Source: Proteiniclasticum sediminis
Lineage (GTDB): Bacteria; Bacillota; Clostridia; Clostridiales; Clostridiaceae
NCBI RefSeq assembly: GCF_018128025.1
Contig: NZ_JAGSCS010000005.1
Span: 17,819-81,818 of the forward strand
Direction: 5' to 3'
Length of the DNA: 64,000 nucleotides
Shown: one piece after another, positions 32,457-41,386 of the stretch
How positions within the stretch are numbered: position 1 is the stretch's first letter
Layout: every line of letters begins with the position of its first letter
The notes under the pieces: generated by a model
What the model was told of the DNA's origin: nothing
Databases searched by the model: none
What the model saw: only the letters and a program-made list of their open reading frames with translations
Translations under genes and position numbers: made by a program

Positions 32457-33752
32457 ATGGAAGTATTGTCCTTAGGGGAAAAGGTAAAAAAACGAAGAAA
32501 AGAATTGAACATGACACTGAAAGATGTGGCAGGCAGTCGGGTAACCCCCGGACAGATCAGTCTGGTGGAGTCCAGCAAATCCAATCCTTCCATGGATCTT
32601 CTGGATTACCTTGCCCAAACCCTGGATGTATCGGTGGAATACTTTATGGAGTCGGAGTCCACGCAAGCGGAACGAATCTGTCAGTATTACAGCCGCATGG
32701 CGGAGATCAACATCGAGCTCGAGGAGTTCGAGAAGGCCCGGATGTACATCGAAAAAGGGGAACGCTACATCGAAAAATACAATCTGATTCTGCCTAAGGC
32801 GAAAAATCTCTACCTTCGGGGGTTCTACGAGATCAAGAAGAAGAACTATACCCCGGGGTATGACTATCTCTTTCAATGCAATGTAATTTACTCCATTCAT
32901 AATATTAAGGGGGCGTACCTGGAGAACTTCATGCTGGTGGCAAAAACCTTCATGGATACAGGATCCCTCCCCATGGCCATCAGTTATTTCCATAAGTCCG
33001 AAGCGCTCTTCACCGAAGGGATTCTCACGGATGAAATCATGCTGGCCAAGGTCTACTTCTATCTGGCGCTGGCTTACAAGAAGCTGGGCCGCCTGGACCG
33101 GGCCAAGGAATATACCGGAAAGGCCAATGAGAAGTTTGCCATTTTATCGGACAAGGACTCCTACGCCATGTTCCTCTCCCGGGTGGCCGAGCGCCATGAG
33201 CTGGAAGGGAACCTGGAGGAGGCGGGCAAATATTCCGCCATGGCCCTGAATCTCTTCAAGAACTGCGAGGAAGAGATGGAGATGGGCAACATCGAGTTTA
33301 ACCTGGGTAAGCTCTATGTGGACTTTGATGACTATCAGAGCGCCCTGGAGCATCTTCGAAAAGCCCAGACCATCTTCAGCAAGAATACGGAAAAGCTGGT
33401 GGAGGTGTACCTGGTCATCGCCGAGTGCTATGCCCACCTCAACCGAAAAGAGGCCTGCGCGGAGATTATCTCCTATCTGGACCGGATCATTGTGGAAGAG
33501 GACTTCCGGGGCAACATCAAGCTTTATCGCCTGAAGTCCAAGGTGGAGAGTCTCTTCAGCAACTCCCGCGATGCGCTGAATTACCTGATCCTGGCCCTCA
33601 ATTTGGCCAGGGAGAAAAAAATGGCCGAGGAGGAGTCGGAAATTCTGATCCTCATGGCCAAGATCTATCTTGAAAAAGGAAAACAGGTGGATTCGTACAA
33701 GCTGCTTGAACAATCCCTGAAAATTACGGAAGACGGGGAGGGTGAACGCTGA
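32457..33752 (+). CDS. HTH-XRE regulator with TPR repeats, copy 1
   Basis: A 431-residue protein with an N-terminal Xre-type HTH (LGEKVKKRRKELNMTLKDVA, then VTPGQISLVESSKSNPSMDLL) and then tetratricopeptide repeats to the end (about residues 75-425), with recurrent segments such as AYKKLGRLDRAKEYTGKANEKF and ALEHLRKAQTIFSK. This is the architecture of RRNPP-type peptide-sensing regulators, and very similar proteins occur widely in Clostridia without a known ligand. ATG 32457 is 8 bases after GGAGGAG. Its stop overlaps the ATG of copy 2 by one base (TGATG). Confidence 0.88.
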   Translation: MEVLSLGEKVKKRRKELNMTLKDVAGSRVTPGQISLVESSKSNPSMDLLDYLAQTLDVSVEYFMESESTQAERICQYYSRMAEINIELEEFEKARMYIEKGERYIEKYNLILPKAKNLYLRGFYEIKKKNYTPGYDYLFQCNVIYSIHNIKGAYLENFMLVAKTFMDTGSLPMAISYFHKSEALFTEGILTDEIMLAKVYFYLALAYKKLGRLDRAKEYTGKANEKFAILSDKDSYAMFLSRVAERHELEGNLEEAGKYSAMALNLFKNCEEEMEMGNIEFNLGKLYVDFDDYQSALEHLRKAQTIFSKNTEKLVEVYLVIAECYAHLNRKEACAEIISYLDRIIVEEDFRGNIKLYRLKSKVESLFSNSRDALNYLILALNLAREKKMAEEESEILILMAKIYLEKGKQVDSYKLLEQSLKITEDGEGER

Positions 33753-35008
33753 TGGAAATTCTGAGCACAGGCGAAAAGATCCGGCGGGCGCGGATTCAAA
33801 AAGGAATGACCCTAAAGGCTTTATGCGGAGAGGAAATCTCCGTGTCCAAGATGAGCACCATTGAAAATGACAAGGTGCAGGCGGAGGACTGGATCCTGGA
33901 CCTGGTGGCCCAGCGTCTGGAGATCCCCCGGGAAGAGCTCCAGAAGGATATTCTGGAGGAGATCAGCGATGAACTGACGAGGCTTTCGGAGAATACCTTC
34001 TCCAAAACCTATGAAAAAGAGATCCTGGATCTCATTGAGCTCACAGAAGGCAGCGGCTTCCTCAAGGAAACCTTCCTGGCGAGGCTTCAGCTCATCGATC
34101 ACTACATCGAGAAAAGCAAAATCGAGGAACTGAACTCCGAAATCTCCAATCTCTACAAGGTTCTCATCAAAATTGTGAGCAGCGAGACCCTGTACCTCTA
34201 CTTCCTCAGCATGGCCAAATATCTCTACGCTACCAATGAGTACCGCAATGCGTTAGTGTTTCTGAACCACCTCATGCTGCGGCTGGATGAGCTGCCGGAG
34301 GGCTTCGGCGAGGATCGGAAGCTCTATGTGCCCTATCTCACGGCCACCTGCTATGTGTATCTTCAGGAGTATGAGGAGGCCCGGCGTCTTCTCCCCCAGA
34401 TCGACCGATTGCTCTCCGCCACGGATAGCAATAAGATCCGGGGAAACATTCACCTGCTCCACTACCTCATCTCCTCCTCGGAAGATGAGGAGGACGCCTA
34501 CCACAAGGTGTCGGATTATCTGGCGGAATATCCCGAGGTCCATGCCAAGGCCAAGTACCTCATTGCGGTGAAGCACCTGAGCCGCCATGACTATGAAGGG
34601 GCTTACCGGGAGATGAACGAAGCTTCCAAGATTTTCCCCCAGGACAAGTTCTCCGACAATGTGGAACTGATCCTCGACGCCATGGCCATGTTCGTCAACG
34701 CAGGGCATTATGAGGAAGCCTCCAAGTACATCGATCTCGTGGTGAACTCCGCCATCGAGAACAAAAATCCCGATACGGTGGAAAGAGCCTACTACTTTAA
34801 AGGCATCCTCCTGGCGGAAAGCGGAAGCTACGACATGGCGGAAACCTATATGAGCGTATCCCTGGACATGCTGCTGAAGCGGGGCAAATCCTGCGAGCTG
34901 GCCAAGCGCTACCGGGATATGGGGAATATCTACTACAAAATGGGCAAAAAGGACGAGGCGATCAAGTATTATGCGTTAGGCATCAACACCAAGTCCAACT
35001 GCAACTGA
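33752..35008 (+). CDS. HTH-XRE regulator with TPR repeats, copy 2
   Basis: A 418-residue paralogue with the same plan: HTH (TGEKIRRARIQKGMTLKALC, then VSKMSTIENDKVQAEDWILD) and TPR helices from about 90 to the end, for example AETYMSVSLDMLLKRGKSCE and YRDMGNIYYKMGKKDEAIKYYALG. The N-termini of the two copies line up (MEVLSLGEK / MEILSTGEK) but the bodies have diverged well beyond recent duplication. Translationally coupled to copy 1. DNA target and ligand unknown. Ends at a terminator at 35021. Confidence 0.88.
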   Translation: MEILSTGEKIRRARIQKGMTLKALCGEEISVSKMSTIENDKVQAEDWILDLVAQRLEIPREELQKDILEEISDELTRLSENTFSKTYEKEILDLIELTEGSGFLKETFLARLQLIDHYIEKSKIEELNSEISNLYKVLIKIVSSETLYLYFLSMAKYLYATNEYRNALVFLNHLMLRLDELPEGFGEDRKLYVPYLTATCYVYLQEYEEARRLLPQIDRLLSATDSNKIRGNIHLLHYLISSSEDEEDAYHKVSDYLAEYPEVHAKAKYLIAVKHLSRHDYEGAYREMNEASKIFPQDKFSDNVELILDAMAMFVNAGHYEEASKYIDLVVNSAIENKNPDTVERAYYFKGILLAESGSYDMAETYMSVSLDMLLKRGKSCELAKRYRDMGNIYYKMGKKDEAIKYYALGINTKSNCN

Positions 35009-35020
35009 TCCAAAACAAGC

Positions 35021-35059
35021 AAAAAAGACGGCATCTTCTTCAGGGAAGGGCCGTCTTTC
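35021..35059. terminator. Bidirectional terminator
   Basis: AAAGACGGC pairs with GCCGTCTTT around a 17-base loop, between the convergent HTH-TPR and UbiB-like genes. A run on the left and T run on the right. Confidence 0.78.
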
Positions 35060-35069
35060 GACATTCAGG

Positions 35070-36689
35070 CTAGATATTGCCAGACTTAAGGATAGAGAAG
35101 AGCAGCCAGAGACCCAGAAAACCAGCCAGGCCGAAACCCAGAAGCCCCACGACACTGACGCCGTTGATTTCCGGTCCGCCTCCGCTGCGGATGATGAGGG
35201 CCGAGGCGATGATGATGGCGGAGACCACCAGGGCAAAGACCACCCGGTTCACCATTTTGTTGAAGTCCTTCCACCGATGATCGAAGTTGATGATGTCCAG
35301 TTTCACCTTTCCCCGGCCGCTGATGAAGTTGTCGAGGATCGTGGAGAGGCTCACGGGGATCCGCAGGGAGTCCTGCAGGAGGGTGTAGCCGGAAAGCAGC
35401 AGCTGATCCAGGCTGATTTCCGGGCGGAAGGCCAGGGCTTTGTCTTCCTTCAGGTAATCCCGGGCAATCTCCAGAATGCTGATCTCCGGGGCCAGGTCGC
35501 TGATGACCCCCTCCAGAATGAGGAGGGCCTTGAGGAGCGTGGTATATTCCCGGGGAAGCTTCAGGTTGTTTTTCCGGGCGGCTTCAAAGAGATCCATGAA
35601 GAGCCGGGACACCTGGATGTGCTTTAAACTGGTCTGCAGGTAGGAGTGGATAATATTCTCCAGATCCTCATAGAGGAGGTTCTTGTTCACGGGGCCTTTC
35701 TGCACGGCCACATCCAACACCAGATTGACCAGATGGCCGATGTCCTTTCGCACCAGGGACAGGAGCAGGTCATTGATGGCGCTGCGGGCCTTGGGGCTGA
35801 GGCTGCCCATGATGCCAAAATCGATGTAGCAGATCTTCCGCTCACTGATGATGAGGTTACCCGGATGGGGATCCCCATGGAAAAACCCGTTGTGAAAGAG
35901 CTGGTAGAGAAAGGACAGTACCAGCTTCCGGCCGATATCCTCCAGGTCATAGCCTTCCTCCAGAAGGGCGGCCTTGTCGGAAATCTTGATCCCTCGGATT
36001 TCCTCCTGGACCACCACCCGGGCTGTGGACAGGGGCAGGATGACCTGGGGCGTCATGATGCAGGCGATGTCTTGGTTCTCCTTCTGGAACCGCTGGACAA
36101 AACGAACTTCATTGGTGAAATCCAGCTCCACCTTGGTGGTTTCGAGGATTTCTTCCAAAGCTTCCACCGGGTCCAGGAGCACATCCCGTAGGGTGTTGGG
36201 CGCTCTTTTTACGATGCGCAGCAGGATATCGATGTCCTCCAGGAGGCTTTTTTCAATGTCCGGCCGCTGGACCTTCACAATGACCGGAGTGCCGTTTTGG
36301 AGGACCGCCCGGTGGACCTGGGCCACGGAGGCGCAGGCAATGGGATCTTCCTCCAGGCTTAAGAAAATCTCGCCCGTGGGCCGGTGAAGCTCCTCCTCGA
36401 TGATTCTGCGAACGGTGGCTGAAGAGAAGGGGGGAACCTTGTCCTGGAGCTTGGAAAGCTCGGCAATGTATTCCGCGGGAAGAACATCGGGGCGGGTGGA
36501 CAGAATCTGGCCGATCTTAATAAAGGTCGGTCCCAGTTCCTCAAACACCAACCGCAGGTTTTCTGGATCATTCTTCATCTTCTCCGATTTCATTTTGGCA
36601 TGGAGAATATGGCCAAAGCCATAGGAACTTAAGACCCGGACAATCTGCCGAAACCGCTTCTTCGAAGGTAAACTCTGCTTATCCGCCAT
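35070..36689 (-). CDS. UbiB/AarF/ABC1-family atypical kinase
   Basis: A 539-residue UbiB-type protein kinase-like ATPase with two C-terminal membrane segments (about 488-506 and 514-532). Hallmarks are FIKIGQILSTRPDVLP (KxGQ motif, about residue 58), the Ala-rich nucleotide loop ACASVAQVHRA, VIVKVQRP Lys, the HGDPHPGNLII catalytic loop and YIDFGIMG. In proteobacteria UbiB supports ubiquinone synthesis; here the partner pathway is unknown. A phasin-like protein gene lies 30 bases upstream on the same strand and is probably cotranscribed. Confidence 0.92.
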   Translation of the reverse strand: MADKQSLPSKKRFRQIVRVLSSYGFGHILHAKMKSEKMKNDPENLRLVFEELGPTFIKIGQILSTRPDVLPAEYIAELSKLQDKVPPFSSATVRRIIEEELHRPTGEIFLSLEEDPIACASVAQVHRAVLQNGTPVIVKVQRPDIEKSLLEDIDILLRIVKRAPNTLRDVLLDPVEALEEILETTKVELDFTNEVRFVQRFQKENQDIACIMTPQVILPLSTARVVVQEEIRGIKISDKAALLEEGYDLEDIGRKLVLSFLYQLFHNGFFHGDPHPGNLIISERKICYIDFGIMGSLSPKARSAINDLLLSLVRKDIGHLVNLVLDVAVQKGPVNKNLLYEDLENIIHSYLQTSLKHIQVSRLFMDLFEAARKNNLKLPREYTTLLKALLILEGVISDLAPEISILEIARDYLKEDKALAFRPEISLDQLLLSGYTLLQDSLRIPVSLSTILDNFISGRGKVKLDIINFDHRWKDFNKMVNRVVFALVVSAIIIASALIIRSGGGPEINGVSVVGLLGFGLAGFLGLWLLFSILKSGNI

Positions 36690-36719
36690 ACCTGCACCCT
36701 TTCCTGCTGCCTTTGCGCG

Positions 36720-37019
36720 TTACTTTGCGTCGAGATTTGCGATCTTTTCCTCCAAAATACGAACTCTTTCCTCCAGGACCTCCACTTCGCGACGGCCGGC
36801 GAAATTCAGCGACTCCAGTATTGAGTCCAGCTTTTCTGCCGTGAGGGTTTCCGGTTCAGCGTCTTTTTTTCGCTGGAGCAGCTCCTCCCGGAGCTCTTTG
36901 CCTTCCTTGACGCTGAGTTTTCCCCGTTCAATGAGGTCCTGCACCGTGGCATCCACCTTTTCCAGGGACAAGGTGGCGGCGCCCACGGTGGCCAGCAAGA
37001 GTTTTTTCAGTTCTTCCAT
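36720..37019 (-). CDS. Phasin-like small coiled-coil protein
   Basis: A 99-residue all-helical protein: LLLATVGAATLSLEKVDATVQDLIERGKLSV, an acidic/basic heptad region and a C-terminal leucine-zipper-like EVEVLEERVRILEEKIANL. This is the layout of phasin/PHA-granule-associated proteins and of the small proteins often found next to AarF genes in Clostridia. ATG 37019 follows GGGAGGG. It may be a regulatory or scaffold partner of the UbiB-like kinase 30 bases downstream; polyhydroxyalkanoate metabolism is not implied. Confidence 0.72.
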   Translation of the reverse strand: MEELKKLLLATVGAATLSLEKVDATVQDLIERGKLSVKEGKELREELLQRKKDAEPETLTAEKLDSILESLNFAGRREVEVLEERVRILEEKIANLDAK

Positions 37020-37141
37020 TTTACTTCCCTCCCAAATTTTGAGGACGGGGAATCCATTCCCGAGTCCTTTTTGAAATATTCTGATATTATCTATTATAGC
37101 GCAATCGATTCGAATATTTGTGAAGAAAATATGAAAGGCGG

Positions 37142-37182
37142 GAAAAAAAGACCATCCTCCGCCCATGAAGGGAAGAGGATGG
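37142..37182 (-). terminator. Rho-independent terminator of the PspC gene
   Basis: On the minus strand CCATCCTC pairs with GAGGATGG around a 14-base loop and is followed by TCTTTTTTT. Confidence 0.8.
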
Positions 37183-37198
37183 CGTCAGGAGTTTAAAA

Positions 37199-37576
37199 TT
37201 AGGGGCGATCATTGGGGGTGTAGGACCCGCCGGACTTCTTGAAGCTGTCCTGGACTTCTTCAGGCTTGGGGTTTTCCTTGTACTGGACATCCTGATAGGG
37301 ACGCTGGCCTTCCGGGTCACTTTTGGGGGTGCCGTAGCTGGTATAGCTGCCTTCCTGTCGGCGGTTTCGCTCTGGACGGTCCGCTTCGTGGATATCGGGC
37401 ATGACGATGGCCAGGATGATGTAGAGGATGATGCCGGGGAAGCCTTGGATCATGAGGGAAACCAGGACGTAGAGGATGCGGATGACGGTGACATCCATAT
37501 TGAAGTAATCGGCAAATCCAGCCAGTACACCGGAGATCATTTTCTTATCGGAATTTTTATAGAGTTTCTTCTCCAT
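37199..37576 (-). CDS. PspC-domain membrane protein
   Basis: A 125-residue protein with the PspC domain at residues 1-60 (KKLYKNSDKKMISGVLAGFADYFNMD...VIRILYVLVSLM...) containing one or two membrane segments, then a hydrophilic tail rich in Arg, Pro, Gln and Tyr. PspC proteins respond to envelope stress in the Psp system; PspA or LiaF-like partners are not adjacent here. ATG 37576 follows AAGG by about 8 bases; an ATG 18 bases upstream is in frame. Monocistronic. Confidence 0.85.
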   Translation of the reverse strand: MEKKLYKNSDKKMISGVLAGFADYFNMDVTVIRILYVLVSLMIQGFPGIILYIILAIVMPDIHEADRPERNRRQEGSYTSYGTPKSDPEGQRPYQDVQYKENPKPEEVQDSFKKSGGSYTPNDRP

Positions 37577-37744
37577 GGGATTACCTTCTTTCATCTGATT
37601 TTCTTCATTGTACTGAAGAACTATTAAAATGGAATTAAAGGGGGAAATATCTTTTCTTCGGATTTCGAATTTGCCCGGGAGGTTTCAGGGAAAGGTTTTG
37701 GTGCTACAATGGACATACGAGTATGATGAAAAGAGGGGATTGTT

Positions 37745-38899
37745 ATGCTGCCATATCTGACGGATCCGCAAATAACCCGGTTCCACACCCGTGTGAAGAG
37801 CGTCGTGGAGGAGAAAGACAGGGTGATGGTTTCCCTTCAGAAAAGTTATTTTTATCCCGAAGGGGGCGGTCAGCCCTCGGACCAGGGAACCCTCAACGGC
37901 AAACCCGTGCTGCGGGTCTTCACCGAAGGGGAGGAAATCTGGCATGAGCTGGAGGCGTTCTCCGGCCTCACCATCAATATGCCCGTGGAAGGCATCATTG
38001 ACCCGGAAAAGCGCCGGGACCACAGCGTTCAGCATACGGCGCAACATCTCTTCACCGCGGTCCTGAAAGACGGATTTGGGGTGGAAACCGTGGCCTTCCA
38101 TTTGGGGGAACAGTATACCACCATCGACACGGATCGGGAGGTGGAGGAGGAAGTTCTCACGGCGGCGGAGAAGCGGGTCAATGATCTCATTGGCGAGGAT
38201 CTTCCCGTCAGCGTCTACATTCGGGACAAGTGGAACCTGGGCAGTCTTCCTCTGCGCAAAGCCACAGACCTGGCCACTAACATCCGCATCGTCCAGATCG
38301 GCGAAGTGGACTACTGCGCCTGCGGCGGCACCCATGTGTCCAGTCTGAAAGATTTACGGCTCTTCCGGGTCATGCAGAGTGAAAAGCATAAAGGCGGCAG
38401 CCGGCTCTACTTCCTTGCCGGAAACCGGGCCTTCCGTTACCTCCGGGACATGGAGGATACGGTGCGTCTTCTCCAAAAAGAGGTTCAGGTCAATGTGGAC
38501 GAACTGCCCTTCCGGGTGGTTCGGCTCCGGGAGGAGCGGGACGAGTACCGGAAAATGGTCCAGGAGCTGACCGCCCGGCTGGGCGTGGCCCTGGCCCAAG
38601 GCTACACCGAGGATACAGTGGTCCAGGAAGTGGATTTCGAGGATGAGCTCATGAAGGCCGTGGGGCTGGAAATGAACCGGAGAAAGAAGGTGGCGGTGTT
38701 TTATCGCCCCGACGGACGGATTTTTCTCTTCACCGGCGAGGCCAAGGATGCCCGAAAAATCTTTGAAAGCCTGAAGGCCCGCTTTGCCCTCCGGGGCGGC
38801 GGAAGCAGAAGCTTGGTCCAGGGAATCCTGGAAAAACCCGAGGAGATGGGAAGCCTGATCAGTCAAGTCTATTCGGCACTTCTGGACCTTGAGATTTGA
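37745..38899 (+). CDS. AlaX-type alanyl-tRNA editing protein
   Basis: A 384-residue stand-alone editing domain that hydrolyses Ser- or Gly-mischarged tRNA-Ala. Zinc ligands are seen in HSVQHTAQHLF (HxxxH) and ACGGTHVS (Cys plus His). An N-terminal AlaX/tRNA_SAD region (1-240) is followed by a helical C-terminal region (about 250-385) resembling the DHHA1-side of AlaRS, ending in a GGGSRSLVQGIL segment, so this is the long AlaXp type. It lies 52 bases before the cysteine desulfurase start and may be cotranscribed. Confidence 0.88.
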   Translation: MLPYLTDPQITRFHTRVKSVVEEKDRVMVSLQKSYFYPEGGGQPSDQGTLNGKPVLRVFTEGEEIWHELEAFSGLTINMPVEGIIDPEKRRDHSVQHTAQHLFTAVLKDGFGVETVAFHLGEQYTTIDTDREVEEEVLTAAEKRVNDLIGEDLPVSVYIRDKWNLGSLPLRKATDLATNIRIVQIGEVDYCACGGTHVSSLKDLRLFRVMQSEKHKGGSRLYFLAGNRAFRYLRDMEDTVRLLQKEVQVNVDELPFRVVRLREERDEYRKMVQELTARLGVALAQGYTEDTVVQEVDFEDELMKAVGLEMNRRKKVAVFYRPDGRIFLFTGEAKDARKIFESLKARFALRGGGSRSLVQGILEKPEEMGSLISQVYSALLDLEI

Positions 38900-38951
38900 C
38901 TTTCATTGTGTTAAAGTATACCAGTGAAAACTATGGAAGGTGAGAATTTTG

Positions 38952-40082
38952 ATGGAAGCCTATCTGGATAATGCGGCCACCACGCCCATGCATAAGCAGG
39001 CGGTGAGGGTCATGGCCGATGCCCTGGAAAATGAATATGGAAATCCGAACTCCCTGCATCAGGTGGGGCGAAGGGCGGAGGATGCCCTGGAAAGGGCACG
39101 GAAGACCCTGGCCCAGTCCATCGGCGCTGCTCCGGGGGAGATTATCTTCACCTCCGGTGCCACGGAAGGCAACAATCAGATTCTCCGCTCCTTTATTAAG
39201 GAAGGGGCGCACATCATCACCTCAGCCATTGAGCATCCCAGCGTGCTGCGCACTCTGGAGTATGCAAAAAGTCAGGGAGTCCGGGTGGACTTCCTCGGCG
39301 TGGATGCCTTGGGACGTATCGATCCCTTGGAACTGGAGGCGAAGATCACCAAGGACACAGTCCTCGTTTCCCTCATGATGGTGAACAATGAAATGGGGGC
39401 CATCCAGGATCTGGCGGCTCTTGCCCCCATCATCCGCAGGAAAAGCCGCCGGGCAAAGTTCCATTCCGACGCCGTTCAGGGGTATCTCAAGCTACCGCTG
39501 GAGGTGAAGAAAGCGGATCTGGACTTTCTCACGGTGTCCGCCCATAAGGTCCACGGCCCCAAGGGCTGCGGTTTTGTCTATGTCCGCAAGGGGCAGCGTC
39601 CCGCCTCCCTTCTTCTGGGGGGAGAGCAGGAACAGGGGCTCCGGGCGGGAACGGTGAACGTTCCGGCCATTGTGGGGTTTGAAGCGGCGGTGAACGCCTT
39701 GGCTCCCCATGTGGAAGAAAATGCCGCCCGGGTGAAAAACCTGAAGGCCGAGCTTCTCCGGGAACTAAGTTCCCTGGAGGGGATCCAGGTGAATTCTCCC
39801 CTGGAGGAAACCTCACCCTATATTCTCAGCATCGGTATCCCGGGTACCCGGGGTGAAGTCATGCTTCACTATCTCAGCGACAAGGGGGTCTATGTGTCCA
39901 CAGGCTCTGCCTGCACATCCAAGGACACGAAGGACAGTCATGTGCTCCAGGCCCTGAAGCTTCCGGAGGCCGCCATCAAGGGTAGCATCCGGATCAGTCT
40001 CACCGAAACCACCACTTTAGACGAGGTGCGCCATGGCGCGGCCATGATCAAAGAAGCGGTGAACTTTCTAAGGAGGAAGTAG
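38952..40082 (+). CDS. Cysteine desulfurase (IscS/NifS class)
   Basis: A 376-residue PLP enzyme that moves sulfur from cysteine to an acceptor. The PLP lysine is in TVSAHKVHGPKGCG and the catalytic Cys in STGSACTSKDTKDSHVL, with the short loop of class I enzymes such as IscS and NifZ. N-terminal YLDNAATTPMHK and ITSAIEHPSVLRT are also typical. ATG 38952 was chosen over the upstream GTG 38940 because it sits 7-8 bases after AAGGTGA. One base before thiI, so it most likely supplies sulfur for 4-thiouridine. Confidence 0.94.
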   Translation: MEAYLDNAATTPMHKQAVRVMADALENEYGNPNSLHQVGRRAEDALERARKTLAQSIGAAPGEIIFTSGATEGNNQILRSFIKEGAHIITSAIEHPSVLRTLEYAKSQGVRVDFLGVDALGRIDPLELEAKITKDTVLVSLMMVNNEMGAIQDLAALAPIIRRKSRRAKFHSDAVQGYLKLPLEVKKADLDFLTVSAHKVHGPKGCGFVYVRKGQRPASLLLGGEQEQGLRAGTVNVPAIVGFEAAVNALAPHVEENAARVKNLKAELLRELSSLEGIQVNSPLEETSPYILSIGIPGTRGEVMLHYLSDKGVYVSTGSACTSKDTKDSHVLQALKLPEAAIKGSIRISLTETTTLDEVRHGAAMIKEAVNFLRRK

Positions 40083-40083
40083 T

Positions 40084-41229
40084 TTGGAACTTTTACTCAT
40101 TAAATACGCTTCGGAAATTTTTCTCAAGGGACTCAACCGGGGAAGATTTGAGAAGAAGCTGAAGGAAAATATGAAGAACGTCCTCAAGGACGAGGAATAC
40201 CGTTTCTACGAGGACCAGAACCGCTGGTTCATTGCCGGGGAAAATCTGGAGACCATCCGGGAGAAGATCCGCAAGGTCTTCGGCGTCATCGAGGTCTGCA
40301 CTGTGGTGCAGACGGAGCGGAATCTGGAAAAGATCCAGGAGCTGGCTCTTTCGGCCCTTCAGGCCTATCCGGCGGGAACCACCTTTAAAGTGGTGACCAA
40401 GCGGGCGGACAAGAACTTCCCCATGGATTCCATGGAGGTGTCCCGTCAGGTGGGCGCCTACCTGCTGAAGAATGCTCCGGGGTATTCCGTGGAGATCAAG
40501 TCCCCCCAGGCCTTCATTGATGTGGAGATCCGGGAGCATGCCTACGTCTATATGGCCCGGGTGAAGGGCATCGGCGGCATGCCTTACGGCATCAACGGCA
40601 GCACTATGCTCATGCTCTCCGGCGGCATCGATTCCCCCGTGGCAGGATTCCTCTTGGCCAAGCGCGGCATCGAGGTCCACGGGGTGTACTACCACAGCCA
40701 TCCCTACACCTCCGAGCGGGCCAAGGATAAAGTGAAGGAGCTGGCCGCTATCTTGGCGGGGTATACCGGAAAGTTCCATCTCCATGTGGTGCCCTTTACG
40801 GAAATCCAGATGGCCATCATGGATCAGTGCCCAGAGAATGAGCTTACGATCATCATGCGCCGGTTCATGATGATGTGCGCCTGTGCCCTGGCCAAGAAGT
40901 ACAACATCCACAGCGTCTCCACGGGAGAAAGTGTGGGTCAGGTGGCTTCCCAGACCATGGAAGCTCTGGTGGTGTCCGATGAGGCCTCCGACCGTCCCGT
41001 GTTCCGGCCTTTAGTGGCCATGGACAAGGTGGACATCATGGAAATCTCCCAGAACATCGGCACCTACGAGACGTCCATTCTCCCCTACGAGGACTGCTGC
41101 ACGATTTTCGTGCCCAAGCATCCGGTGACCAAGCCCAAGCTGGAGTACATCAAGAAGCATGAAGCGGTGCTTCCGGTGGAGGAACTGGTGGAGAAGGCCA
41201 TTGCAGGCGAGGAGGTTTTTGTCCTATGA
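40084..41229 (+). CDS. thiI: tRNA 4-thiouridine synthase ThiI (no rhodanese domain)
   Basis: A 381-residue protein with ferredoxin-like and THUMP domains (1-165) and a PP-loop ATPase (SGGIDSP at about residue 180, MMMCACALAKKYNIHSVSTGES further on). It thiolates U8 of tRNA and, in many bacteria, contributes to thiazole formation. The C-terminal rhodanese domain of E. coli ThiI (length about 480) is absent, as in Bacillus, so sulfur must be delivered differently. The start is TTG 40084, 7 bases after AAGGAGG. Directly follows the desulfurase and overlaps the Cys-rich gene downstream by 4 bases. Confidence 0.93.
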   Translation: MELLLIKYASEIFLKGLNRGRFEKKLKENMKNVLKDEEYRFYEDQNRWFIAGENLETIREKIRKVFGVIEVCTVVQTERNLEKIQELALSALQAYPAGTTFKVVTKRADKNFPMDSMEVSRQVGAYLLKNAPGYSVEIKSPQAFIDVEIREHAYVYMARVKGIGGMPYGINGSTMLMLSGGIDSPVAGFLLAKRGIEVHGVYYHSHPYTSERAKDKVKELAAILAGYTGKFHLHVVPFTEIQMAIMDQCPENELTIIMRRFMMMCACALAKKYNIHSVSTGESVGQVASQTMEALVVSDEASDRPVFRPLVAMDKVDIMEISQNIGTYETSILPYEDCCTIFVPKHPVTKPKLEYIKKHEAVLPVEELVEKAIAGEEVFVL

Positions 41230-41375
41230 TGGAAGACCTGTTGAAAGACGGCTATGACTATGAAGAGTATACCGAAAACATCATGATGGAGAAGGGCGGA
41301 TGCTGCAAAAATAACGGCGACGAAAAAAGCACATCCTGCGGTTGTCAGCATAAGGGAATTCCCATTTCGAAATGA
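41226..41375 (+). CDS. 49-residue Cys-rich protein coupled to thiI
   Basis: A short frame whose ATG overlaps the thiI stop codon (ATGA), so translation is likely coupled. The acidic start MMEDLLKDGYDYEEYTEN is followed by a Cys-rich tail with GGCCKNN and STSCGCQHKG: four cysteines and a His in 20 residues. It has no membrane segment. A metal-binding or sulfur-relay role is possible, since ThiI here has no rhodanese cysteine; this is inference. I do not recognise the family. The frame runs to a TGA overlapping the upstream-most ATG of the next gene. Confidence 0.55.
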   Translation: MMEDLLKDGYDYEEYTENIMMEKGGCCKNNGDEKSTSCGCQHKGIPISK

Positions 41376-41386
41376 GGAGACAGTCC

